The notes under the pieces: generated by a model
The model's database searches: none
The model's input: the letters and a program-made list of their open reading frames with translations, nothing else
What the model was told of the DNA's origin: nothing
Position numbers and translations under genes: made by a program
NCBI GenBank assembly: GCA_050700055.1
Contig: JBOHGE010000001.1
Location: 1 to 64,000 of the forward strand
Length of the DNA stretch: 64,000 nucleotides
Origin: GCA-003244245 sp050700055
Lineage (GTDB): Bacteria; Actinomycetota; Actinomycetes; Mycobacteriales; Pseudonocardiaceae
Direction: 5' to 3'
Shown here: positions 42,377 to 50,675 of the stretch, one piece after another
Position numbering within the stretch: the stretch's first letter is position 1
Layout of the letters: every line of letters starts with the position of its first letter

Positions 42377-44146
42377 TTACCCCACCTTCCACTCGTTGGC
42401 GTTCCAGGTGACGCCGGTGGAGGGGTGGCGGTAGACGTTGTCGATGTTGTTGGTGTAAGCCCAGATTATTGGCACCTGGAATAGTGGCAGTGATACCAGG
42501 TCATCGGCGAGGAGCCGATCAGCTTCGCGCAGAGCATCCGTCTGGGTGGACTCAGCGTATTCTGTCTGCGCAATGCGCAGTGCGGCGTCGACCGCGGGGT
42601 TGGTGTAGTGCTGGTAGTTGAGCTTGCTGTTGGTCGCGTAGCGGTCAGTCAGGGACCACCCTCGCGGAGTACCCGGGCTCGTCGTCAGGGCGACGTCGAA
42701 CGCTCCGCGGGCAAGCGCCTCGCCCAGACCCACCGGAGTGGCACCGTCGACGATCTCCATCCCGGCCTGCCGGCATTGCGTGCGGATGAGCTCGACCTCC
42801 CGGGCATGATCTGGCGAGGCATCGTGGCTGATAGCGAAAGAAAGGCGCTGACCGCCCCGGGAGTACACGCCGTCGCGGCCCAACACCCACCCCGCCCGCT
42901 CCAGCGTCACCTGCGCTTTGCGCGCGTCGGCGACCATCTTCTCGGAGTAGAGATCATCGTAGGCCGCATCCCCCGGAAGAAATGCGAGACTTCCCAGCGG
43001 CTGCATCTCCGGGAGCACACCGCGGACCACCTCGTCGACCAGCTTGTTGCGGTCGACGCACTGGGCGAAAGCGGTCCGGACAACAGGATCCTTGAACAGC
43101 GCACCAGCCGGATTGAGGTCCAAGTGATCGACGGTGGATCCGCCCCGCGCCGCGAACGTCACTGCCTGGCCCGCCAGTGCGCGCAGCCGATCCGCCAGCA
43201 GTGGATCGGCCGGCGGTTGCACCACACTGAACTGCCGGTCCTGCAGGCCGGCCACTGCCGCGGTGCCGTCGACGGACGTGAGCACAATCCGCTCCGGGCC
43301 TCCGGGATTGCCCACCCACTCCTCGTTGCGGGTCAGCACGGTCTGCCGGCCCGGCGTGGAGCTGCCGATCCGGTAGGGGCCCGATCCCGGCATCGTGCCG
43401 GCGTCGAAACCGGTCCATCTCTTGTTCCAGAAGTCGCCGGCCTTTTTCAGATCGGCCGGTGCGGACTGCGGGCTCAGTGCGGTGATATCGACGATCCCGG
43501 TTTCTCGTTCCAGGATGTGCGCCGGCAGGACGGCGCCTTGAATATAGTTTCGCCGCCAATCGGCGTAGGGTGCCTGATAGGTCTCGACGAAGGTGTTCTC
43601 ATCGCGGCACTCGGCAGTCGCCCGCTCATATCCCCGGGTGGTCACCGGGGTGAAATACGGCGACTTACCACTCCCGGCGAGCCAGGCCAGGTAGAAATCG
43701 TGACAGTTCCACGACCGGCCGTCCGACCAGGTGATGTTCGGCTTGATCTGATACGTGACGACCTGGGGATCCCGCGACGTCAGCTCAGCTGACACCAGGA
43801 CGTCGGAGTTGAGCAGGAGATTGCCATTTCCGTCGACGACGAACGGGTCTGCCAGCACCTGGTTGAGCACCAAGGCGTTGTTCGGGTCGTTGTTCGCCTG
43901 CGCCGTCTTGTTGTTATACGCGGAGTAAGGCGCGTCGTGTGCGATGACGATCTCAGGTCCGGGTGGGGTCTGCGGAGCGGTATACGTTGCGTCTCCGTTG
44001 TCGCCGCGCGCAGCCGTCTGCGCCGGTCCACCGCCGCGGCCGTCCGGAGGATCGGTCCCGCCGGCCGCCACGCAGCCGGTGACCACGAGGATGAGGCACA
44101 CCAGAAGGCTGATCAGGTGCGGAACCCGACTCCACTTCTGCGCCAA
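42377..44146 (-). CDS. Family-5 solute-binding lipoprotein, LpqW-linked
   Basis: A 589-residue SBP_bac_5 lipoprotein: signal ending LVVTGC near residue 25, PNITWSDGRSWNCHDFYLAW, TRNEEWVGNPGGPERIVL, and a C-terminal lobe ending YRHPSTGVTWNANEWKVG. It starts with TTG 44146 behind a full AAGGAGGT Shine-Dalgarno placed in the 15-bp gap after the LpqW-like gene. No permease or ATPase genes accompany it, so it may have a non-transport role like LpqW, or use another system's permeases. Confidence 0.85.
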   Translation of the reverse strand: MAQKWSRVPHLISLLVCLILVVTGCVAAGGTDPPDGRGGGPAQTAARGDNGDATYTAPQTPPGPEIVIAHDAPYSAYNNKTAQANNDPNNALVLNQVLADPFVVDGNGNLLLNSDVLVSAELTSRDPQVVTYQIKPNITWSDGRSWNCHDFYLAWLAGSGKSPYFTPVTTRGYERATAECRDENTFVETYQAPYADWRRNYIQGAVLPAHILERETGIVDITALSPQSAPADLKKAGDFWNKRWTGFDAGTMPGSGPYRIGSSTPGRQTVLTRNEEWVGNPGGPERIVLTSVDGTAAVAGLQDRQFSVVQPPADPLLADRLRALAGQAVTFAARGGSTVDHLDLNPAGALFKDPVVRTAFAQCVDRNKLVDEVVRGVLPEMQPLGSLAFLPGDAAYDDLYSEKMVADARKAQVTLERAGWVLGRDGVYSRGGQRLSFAISHDASPDHAREVELIRTQCRQAGMEIVDGATPVGLGEALARGAFDVALTTSPGTPRGWSLTDRYATNSKLNYQHYTNPAVDAALRIAQTEYAESTQTDALREADRLLADDLVSLPLFQVPIIWAYTNNIDNVYRHPSTGVTWNANEWKVG

Positions 44147-44161
44147 GGAGACCTCCTTCGG

Positions 44162-45829
44162 CTACTGGCGCAGCTGCCAGCGCGCGGCGTCGTCGAACGG
44201 ACCTTCCAGCGCTGTCCCCGGCGCCAGGTCGGGCAGCCGGCTTGTGCTGACCAGGAGCGAGACCTGCTGGTAGAGCGGGATCGTGACGGCCCGTTCCCAC
44301 AGCGCCGCCTCGACCGCCGGGGCGATCGGGCCATCCTGGACGAGTGCCCGTTCGATGAGCGGCTGCAGGGTCAGGTCACACGATCCCGCCGGGTTGGGTG
44401 GCGCGGGGGCCAGCCTGGCCGGCACCACCAGCGGGCAGCCGTACCAGGACGCCAACTGGCTGGCCGGATGACCGGCTACCGGCTGCGGCAGCACCACGAT
44501 GTCGATTCCTGGGATGTCAGCCGCCGGCTGCGGACCGAGCAGGCTGCCGAACAGCTCATCGGGGTCGACCTCGCGCAACTGCGCCTCGATCCCGGCGGCC
44601 CGAAGCTGGTCGGCCACCCGCGCGGCGAGCGTCCCGTACGGCTCGCGATCCGCCGGCGCCGCCACCACCAGCCGCAGTGGCCGCCCCGCGCGTTCCCAGC
44701 CCGCTGGGCCCCGGGTGTACCCGGCGTCGGTGAGCAACCGGCGCACGGTGTCCGGATCCGGCGACACCGGGACCCCGGCCGCCGGCGCGGTGGCCCGGTA
44801 ACCCGGCGCCGACGGGGCGAGCACCTCGGAGTCGGCCCGCAGCGCCGCGGACGGACCGCTGGCGACACCGGTGGCGATCAGCGCGGGACGGTCCAGTGCC
44901 GCGGCCACCGCGGTGCGCACCCGCTGATCGTCCAGCACCTGGCTGGCCGGTCGCAGCAGCACCGAGACCAGCACCGGCTGCGGCACGACGACCGGGGTCA
45001 GCGCCGGATTCGCGGCACGCAGCACCGACTCGGTGATGGCATTGGGGCGGCCGAACAGCGCGGCCTGCGCGCCACCGGTGCGCAGCGCCTCCGCCAGCGC
45101 CGCGTCACTGCCCTGGCGGAACAGGATCCGGTCCACCTGCGCCGGGGTGTCCCAGTACCGATCATTGCGGGCCAGCACCATCTCCCCGCGGGCCTGGTCG
45201 ACCGAGACCATCGCGAACGGGCCGCCGGAGACCGGCAAACCGGCGTCGAGGCCCTTGCTCCAGCCACCCGGCGCATCCTTGAGCAGGTGCGCCGGCAGCA
45301 GGTGCCGAAACAGGGTCCGCCAGCCGGCGTAGGGCCGGTGAAAGACCACCTCGGCGGTCTTGCCGCCGTCTCGCGAGACCACCTGGTCGATCAGCTGGTA
45401 GCCGGCCGAGTCCAGCACGCCGGGCCGGCTGCGCATCTGCGTGGCGAGGTAACCGAAGTCCTCAGCGGCGATGGGGGTGATGTCCGACCACTGCGCGTCC
45501 CGCCGGATCCGGTAGGTGACGGTGAACGGCGCGGTGTTGCTGACCTCGGCAGAGCTCAGCAGCGTGTGATCGAGAATCCACTGCCCCGCCGGTGTCTGGT
45601 GAAACGCCGAGGGCAGCAGCAGGCCGGCGACCGCTGCCGAGACCGGTGTCAGATCGGCCAGGGTATGCGGGTTGAAGCCGCTGACCAGCCGGTCCACCCC
45701 GAACACCAGCTCCCGCGCGGTAACCGGGGCCCGCACTGAGACGCTGCCCGCTGCGGTCGGCGGGCGCGGTTGCCCGGTGCACGCGGCGAGCACCACGCCG
45801 GCGATCAGCACAGCAACGGGCGTTCTCAC
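44162..45829 (-). CDS. lpqW: LpqW-like family-5 lipoprotein
   Basis: A 555-residue lipoprotein with signal RTPVAVLIAGVVLAAC (lipobox LAAC) and SBP_bac_5 fold (RRDAQWSDITPIAAEDFGYL, LARNDRYWDTPAQVDRILF). It lies directly downstream of typA, as lpqW does in mycobacteria, where LpqW steers phosphatidylinositol mannoside and lipoarabinomannan synthesis rather than peptide uptake. It starts at GTG 45829. The frame remains open upstream but enters typA. Identification as LpqW rests on position plus family. Confidence 0.82.
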   Translation of the reverse strand: MRTPVAVLIAGVVLAACTGQPRPPTAAGSVSVRAPVTARELVFGVDRLVSGFNPHTLADLTPVSAAVAGLLLPSAFHQTPAGQWILDHTLLSSAEVSNTAPFTVTYRIRRDAQWSDITPIAAEDFGYLATQMRSRPGVLDSAGYQLIDQVVSRDGGKTAEVVFHRPYAGWRTLFRHLLPAHLLKDAPGGWSKGLDAGLPVSGGPFAMVSVDQARGEMVLARNDRYWDTPAQVDRILFRQGSDAALAEALRTGGAQAALFGRPNAITESVLRAANPALTPVVVPQPVLVSVLLRPASQVLDDQRVRTAVAAALDRPALIATGVASGPSAALRADSEVLAPSAPGYRATAPAAGVPVSPDPDTVRRLLTDAGYTRGPAGWERAGRPLRLVVAAPADREPYGTLAARVADQLRAAGIEAQLREVDPDELFGSLLGPQPAADIPGIDIVVLPQPVAGHPASQLASWYGCPLVVPARLAPAPPNPAGSCDLTLQPLIERALVQDGPIAPAVEAALWERAVTIPLYQQVSLLVSTSRLPDLAPGTALEGPFDDAARWQLRQ

Positions 45830-45881
45830 GAGGCAGTATGGTGCCGTAGGACGGACAGCACACCGGTAGCGGATATCCCGG

Positions 45882-47780
45882 CTACGACCGCGCCGCCCGT
45901 TCCCGGGCCCGCTGCCGACCGCGCTGGGTGGCGTCCAGGACAGCTTTACGCACCCGCACCACCTCCGGCGCCACCTCGACGCACTCGTCGGCGGCACAGA
46001 ACTCCAACGCCTCCTCCAGCCCGAGCTTGCGGGGCCTGGCCAGCCGCTCCAGCTCGTCACCGGCGGAGGAACGGATGTTGGTGAGCTTCTTCTCTCGGCA
46101 GACGTTGATGTCCATGTCCTCAGCGCGGGGGTTCTCACCGACCACCATCCCGGTGTAGACGGCCGCGCCGGGTTCCACGAAGAAGGTGCCCCGATCAGCC
46201 AGCTGAGCCAGTGCGTAGCCGGTGACCGAGCCGGACCGGTCGGCGACCAGCGACCCGCAGCGACGGGTTCGCAGCTCGCCGACCCACGGGCGGTAGCCGT
46301 CGAAGACGTGGTGGGCGATGCCGGTGCCGCGGGTGGTGGTGAGGAACTCGGTGCGAAAACCGATCAGCCCGCGCGAGGGCACCGTGAAGTCCAGCCGCAC
46401 CCAGCCGTCGCCCGACGTCGCACCCAGCTGCTCCACCCGGCCCTTGCGGGCGGCCAGCAGCTCGGTCACGGCACCGAGGTGCTCCTCGGGCACGTCCACG
46501 GTGAGCTGCTCGAACGGCTCCTGCACCGTGCCGTCCACGATGCGGGTGACGACCTGAGGCTTGCCGACGGTCAGCTCGAAACCCTCTCGCCGCATGGTCT
46601 CCACCAACACCGCCAGCGCCAGCTCACCGCGGCCCTGCACCTCCCAGGTGTCCGGGGAGCCGGTCGGCGACACCCGGATGCTGACATTGCCGACCAGCTC
46701 GGCGTCCAGCCGGTTACGGACCAGGCGGGCGGTGAGCTTACTGCCCCCGCCGCGGCCGGACAGCGGGCTGGTGTTGATCCCGATCGTCATCGCGATCACC
46801 GGCTCGTCCACGGTGATCCGCGGCAGTGGGCGTGGATCCTCGAGGTCGGCGAGAGTGTCGCCGATGGTGATCTCCGCGATTCCCGCGATGGCGATCAGAT
46901 CACCGGCCTTCGCGCTGGCCGCTGGGACCCGAGTGAGCCCCTCGGTGCGCAGCAGTTCAGTGATCTTGACCTGCCGGGTCGATCCGTCCTCCCGGCACCA
47001 CGCCACGGTCTGCCCCTTGTGCAGCCGCCCGGCGCGGATCCGGCACAGCGCGATCCGGCCCAGAAACGTCGAGGCGTCAAGATTGGTGACGTGCGCCTGC
47101 AACGGTGCCTGGGCATCGCCCGCAGGGGGCGGCACGTGCTCGAGAATGGTGTCGAACAGCGGTCTGAGGTCCTCGGCGTCGGGTAGCTCACCGTCGCCCG
47201 GTCGGTTCCGGCTGGCCCGCCCGGCCCGGGCGCTGGCGTAGAGCACCGGCATGTCCAGCACGGACTCGGCGGCAGCGGTCTCCAGGTCCGCGGCGAGATC
47301 CAGCAGCAGGTCGTGCGTCTCGTCGACCACCTCCGCGATCCGGGCATCCGGCCGGTCCACCTTGTTCACCACCAACACCACCGGCAGGTGCGCCGCGAGT
47401 GCCTTGCGAAGCACGAAGCGGGTCTGCGGCAACGGCCCCTCGCTGGCGTCGACGAGCAGCAGCACACCGTCCACCATGGACAGGCCACGCTCCACCTCAC
47501 CGCCGAAATCGGCGTGCCCGGGCGTGTCGACCACATTGATGGTGACCGGCCCGTCCGGTGTGGCCCAGACGACCGCGGTGTTCTTGGCCAGGATCGTGAT
47601 GCCCTTCTCCCGCTCCAGGTCACCGGAGTCCAACACGCGATCCACGTCGCTGCGTCCGCTGACCGCACCGGACTGGCGCAGCATGGCGTCGACAAGCGTC
47701 GTCTTACCATGATCGACATGCGCGACGATGGCAACGTTGCGCAGGTCGGTGCGCATGCGCGCGGGGGCGACGGTGGGCAC
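45882..47780 (-). CDS. typA: Translational GTPase TypA/BipA
   Basis: Ribosome-associated GTPase of 632 residues, used under stress. G1 is AHVDHGKTTLVDAML, then GITILAKNTAV (switch I), DTPGHADFGGEV (G3) and NKVDRPDAR (G4), followed by EF-G-like domains and the BipA-specific C-terminal domain (GSVTGYALAQLADRGTFFVEPGAAVYTGMVVGE). GTG 47780 is chosen because GAGGAG lies 7 nt upstream; the next candidate is ATG 47756. It precedes the lpqW-like gene, as in mycobacteria. Confidence 0.95.
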   Translation of the reverse strand: MPTVAPARMRTDLRNVAIVAHVDHGKTTLVDAMLRQSGAVSGRSDVDRVLDSGDLEREKGITILAKNTAVVWATPDGPVTINVVDTPGHADFGGEVERGLSMVDGVLLLVDASEGPLPQTRFVLRKALAAHLPVVLVVNKVDRPDARIAEVVDETHDLLLDLAADLETAAAESVLDMPVLYASARAGRASRNRPGDGELPDAEDLRPLFDTILEHVPPPAGDAQAPLQAHVTNLDASTFLGRIALCRIRAGRLHKGQTVAWCREDGSTRQVKITELLRTEGLTRVPAASAKAGDLIAIAGIAEITIGDTLADLEDPRPLPRITVDEPVIAMTIGINTSPLSGRGGGSKLTARLVRNRLDAELVGNVSIRVSPTGSPDTWEVQGRGELALAVLVETMRREGFELTVGKPQVVTRIVDGTVQEPFEQLTVDVPEEHLGAVTELLAARKGRVEQLGATSGDGWVRLDFTVPSRGLIGFRTEFLTTTRGTGIAHHVFDGYRPWVGELRTRRCGSLVADRSGSVTGYALAQLADRGTFFVEPGAAVYTGMVVGENPRAEDMDINVCREKKLTNIRSSAGDELERLARPRKLGLEEALEFCAADECVEVAPEVVRVRKAVLDATQRGRQRARERAARS

Positions 47781-47886
47781 GCGAAAACTCCTCAATAAGC
47801 GCCGGAAACACCCACGCTACCCGCCCACCCCGACCCGTCCCCCCGCACCCGCCAGTACTGAACGGCACCCGAGTCGCGACAGAACC

Positions 47887-48003
47887 CCGCCTGAAGCACG
47901 ACATGGATGCTTATCGCGGTACTGGACCCCGTCTGAAGCGCGACATGGATGCTTATCGCGGTACTGGACCCCGTCTGAAGCGCGACATGGATGCTTATCG
48001 CGG
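47887..48003. repeat. Three 42-bp tandem repeats
   Basis: Copies start at 47887, 47929 and 47971. The unit contains GACATGGATGCTTATCGCGG and TACTGGACCCCGTCTGAAGC; copies 1 and 2 differ at two positions, and copy 3 is cut at the Nudix gene. The core is shared with the hairpin at 33804-33875. The last copy supplies the TAA stop (47997-47995) of the Nudix gene. It is not a CRISPR because the intervening sequence is identical between copies. Confidence 0.9.
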
Positions 48004-48417
48004 TGAGCACGCCAGGAGGTGGGGGAGGATGGTGCGGTCGGGGGCTAGCCAGTCCAGGGTGGGCAGGTCTGCGAGGTCCACCCAGCTCAGGGCGGCGTGC
48101 TCGACGGGGACCGGCCGCGCGGTCGGGTCGGCCAGCCGCGCGAGATGCACCCGCAGCACGGCACCCCCGGGTAGCGGCACGTCCGGCCCGAGCTGCTCGC
48201 CCGGCACGATCTCAACGGCGAGCTCCTCGCGGCATTCCCGGATCAGCGCGTCCCGGACGCTCTCATCCGGCTCGACTCGCCCGCCCGGCAGCTCCCACCG
48301 GCCCGCGGTCGCGGGTGGGTACGCCCGCTGCTGGGCGAGCACCCGGCCCTCCTGCAGCACTGCCGCCGCGACCACCATCGGGGCGGCTTGGGGCTGCTCG
48401 GTGTGGCGACGTAGCAC
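47995..48417 (-). CDS. Nudix hydrolase, MutT-like
   Basis: A 140-residue Nudix protein. The Nudix box is complete: GGRVEPDESVRDALIRECREEL (about residues 45-66), preceded by AGRWELPGG. The small size and RAYPPATAGRWELPGG are typical of MutT-like 8-oxo-dGTP or nucleotide diphosphate hydrolases. The stop codon lies inside the adjacent tandem repeat, so the original C-terminus may have been slightly different. It may start at Met14 instead. Confidence 0.88.
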   Translation of the reverse strand: MLRRHTEQPQAAPMVVAAAVLQEGRVLAQQRAYPPATAGRWELPGGRVEPDESVRDALIRECREELAVEIVPGEQLGPDVPLPGGAVLRVHLARLADPTARPVPVEHAALSWVDLADLPTLDWLAPDRTILPHLLACSPR

Positions 48418-48548
48418 AGTGCGCCTCCCTATCAGCTCGTCACCCCGAGAGCGCTGATCTTTTCCGGCTCACGCGGGCATTGTGGTGCCACCATGCCACG
48501 GCGACGCGGGCTGGCTTACCGCCGGCGCCAAGCTGGTGTTGGTAGCGG

Positions 48549-49931
48549 TTAGCGGCGCTCCGAGGCCGGGTTGGTAGCTCTTGAAGGGCGGCCAACGGGC
48601 CAGTGCAGCTCGAAGCGGGCGCCGCCGTCGGGGGCTTGCCCGACCCGGGCGGTGCCACCGTAGCGGTGCACCGTCTCGGCGACCAGCGCCAGGCCGAGAC
48701 CGGTCCCGCCGGTGTTGCGGTCCCGGTCATCCTGCGCCCGGTGGAACCGGTCGAATACCCGCTCCCGGTGCTCGACGGGCACCCCGGCCCCGTCGTCGTC
48801 GACGAGCACGCGCACCTCATCGGTGCCCGGCAAGACCGCGACCCGCACCGTGTGCTGAGCGTGCCGCACGGCGTTGGCCAGCAGGTTGTCCAGCACCCGG
48901 GCGACGTCACTGGGTGCGGCGTACAGGACCGCCGGTGCCGGGGCGGTCACCCGAACCGCGACCTCGGCCTGCCCGGGCCGCGCGCGGGAAGCTGCGCCCC
49001 GGGCCACCTCGGCGAGGTCGACGGCCTCGGCGGGCAACCGCTCGCCGGCATCGGATCTGGCCAGCGCGAGCAGGTCATCGAGCAGCGCGGACAACCGCTG
49101 CGCCTCGCCGGCGACGTCCTGCAACGTCGCCCCGGCCAGGTCCGGATCCGGGTGGACCACCGCCACCTCGGCCTGCGCGCGGATCGCCGCGACCGGCGAG
49201 CGCAGTTCGTGGGCGGCATCCCCGGTGAACCGGCGCAGCCGCTGGGTCGCCGAGTCCCGCCGGTCCAGCAGGTCGTTGAGCGCCTGGGCCAGCGCGCGCA
49301 GCTCGTCTCGGGCCGCCGGCAGCGGCAACCGCTGTCCCGCCGGCAGCTCCGTGGCCGCCTCCCGCATCCGGGCCACCGGGCGCAACGCGAACCAGGCGGC
49401 CACCCAGCCGGCCGCCCCCATCGCCAGCGCGGCCAGCATGGCAGCCACCGCGAGCACCGCCGCGGCTCGCCCGATCAGCGTCGCGTGCGCGATCGACTCG
49501 GCGCCGGCCACGATTAGCCGGGGTGTGCCGTCCGGAGCGCTGACCACCCGCCCGGACCAGCGGGTCGGGTCACCGGGTCGGTCGGGCTGGAACGTCCACG
49601 CGGCCTGCCCGGCCAGCAGCCGCCGGATGTCCGGCGCGGACAGTGGCGCCGGCCCGGCCCCGTCGACGGGTGCGCCGGCCCGGTCCAGCACCCGGACCCG
49701 GACCTCACCGCCCAGTGGCTGCGGAGCGGAAAGCCCGGCCGTCACGGCGGGTACCGCCGCGCTGACCGCCGCAGCGAGATCACCGTCCAGGGCGTCGGTC
49801 AGCGTCCGCGCCACCACCGCGGTCGAGGCCTTGGCCAGCAGCAACAACAGCACCAAGCCCGCCAAAGTGACCACCGCGGCGACCCGGAGCGGCAACGGGC
49901 GGGCCACCCATACTCGACGTAACGCGTTCAC
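48549..49931 (-). CDS. OmpR-class sensor histidine kinase
   Basis: A 460-residue sensor kinase. The first helix VAAVVTLAGLVLLLLLA is followed by an extracellular sensor of about 130 residues, then a second helix AAAVLAVAAMLAALAMGAAGWVAAWFAL, a HAMP domain, a HisKA domain (phosphoacceptor His in FTGDAAHELRSPVAAIRAQ) and a HATPase domain (LDNLLANAVRHA, DDDGAGVP, GTGLGLALV). It starts at GTG 49931, overlapping the response regulator stop. The signal is unknown. Confidence 0.92.
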   Translation of the reverse strand: MNALRRVWVARPLPLRVAAVVTLAGLVLLLLLAKASTAVVARTLTDALDGDLAAAVSAAVPAVTAGLSAPQPLGGEVRVRVLDRAGAPVDGAGPAPLSAPDIRRLLAGQAAWTFQPDRPGDPTRWSGRVVSAPDGTPRLIVAGAESIAHATLIGRAAAVLAVAAMLAALAMGAAGWVAAWFALRPVARMREAATELPAGQRLPLPAARDELRALAQALNDLLDRRDSATQRLRRFTGDAAHELRSPVAAIRAQAEVAVVHPDPDLAGATLQDVAGEAQRLSALLDDLLALARSDAGERLPAEAVDLAEVARGAASRARPGQAEVAVRVTAPAPAVLYAAPSDVARVLDNLLANAVRHAQHTVRVAVLPGTDEVRVLVDDDGAGVPVEHRERVFDRFHRAQDDRDRNTGGTGLGLALVAETVHRYGGTARVGQAPDGGARFELHWPVGRPSRATNPASERR

Positions 49932-50629
49932 GGTCCGTCCAGCGCACCGATCGCATAGCCGTGCCCACGCACTGTCCGCAGCACCGCACCGGCCCCGACG
50001 GTGTCCAGCTTGCGGCGCAGGTACCCGACGTAGACCTCCACGACGTTGCGGCTGGCGGCCCGCTCGTCGCCCCACACGGCGCGCAGCAGCTCGTCCTTGC
50101 TCAGCACGCTGCCAGCCCGGCGGGCCAGCGCCACCAGCACCGCGAACTCTCGCGGTGACAGCTCCACCGGCTGGCCGGCCCAGCTCACTCGCCGCCGCGC
50201 CGGGTCGATCACCAGGTCACCCAGGGTGAGCACCGTCTCCCGGCGCTGGTCGGTGTGCCGGCGCAGCACAGCGCGCAGCTGGGCCACCAGCACCACGAAC
50301 GAGAACGGCTTGACCAGGTAACCGTCGGCACCGAGGTCCAGCCCATCAGCCTGGTCGATCTCACCGTCCTTGGCCGAGACGAGCAGCACCGGAGTAGCCA
50401 CCCCGGCCGCCCGCAGCCGCTCCAACACCCGGTACCCGGACAGGCCCGGCAGCATGATGTCCAGCAGCACCGCGTCGAAACCGCCGGTCAGCGCCGCGCG
50501 CAGCCCACTGGGCCCGTCGGATGCGGTGACCACCTGCATCCCCTCGGCGCGCAGCCCCCGCTCCAGCGCGCGCCGAACCCCGGGCTCGTCATCGACCACC
50601 AGGACCCGCGGACTCACAGCACCCAGCAT
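49928..50629 (-). CDS. OmpR/PhoB-family response regulator
   Basis: A 233-residue regulator. The receiver domain has VVDDEPG, a phosphorylation Asp in FDAVLLDIMLPGLSGY and Lys in GYLVKPFSF. The C-terminal winged helix carries LSPREFAVLVALARRAGSVLSKDELLRAVWG and SRNVVEVYVGYLRRKLD. The start may be GTG a few codons inside (VSPRVLVV). It forms a pair with the kinase that follows; targets unknown. Confidence 0.93.
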   Translation of the reverse strand: MLGAVSPRVLVVDDEPGVRRALERGLRAEGMQVVTASDGPSGLRAALTGGFDAVLLDIMLPGLSGYRVLERLRAAGVATPVLLVSAKDGEIDQADGLDLGADGYLVKPFSFVVLVAQLRAVLRRHTDQRRETVLTLGDLVIDPARRRVSWAGQPVELSPREFAVLVALARRAGSVLSKDELLRAVWGDERAASRNVVEVYVGYLRRKLDTVGAGAVLRTVRGHGYAIGALDGP

Positions 50630-50675
50630 GCCGGACCCTGATGCAGCGGATGGCGCAGTCGGCTAACCTGCCCGG

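Noticed and set aside
43937..45739. 600-codon plus-strand frame across two lipoprotein genes
   Set aside because: It spans two genes that each have a lipobox and solute-binding motifs on the other strand; the frame has no ribosome-binding site or domain.
47887..48003. Possible CRISPR array (three repeats, 42-bp period)
   Set aside because: Sequence between the repeated cores is identical in each copy, so there are no spacers, and no cas genes are nearby.
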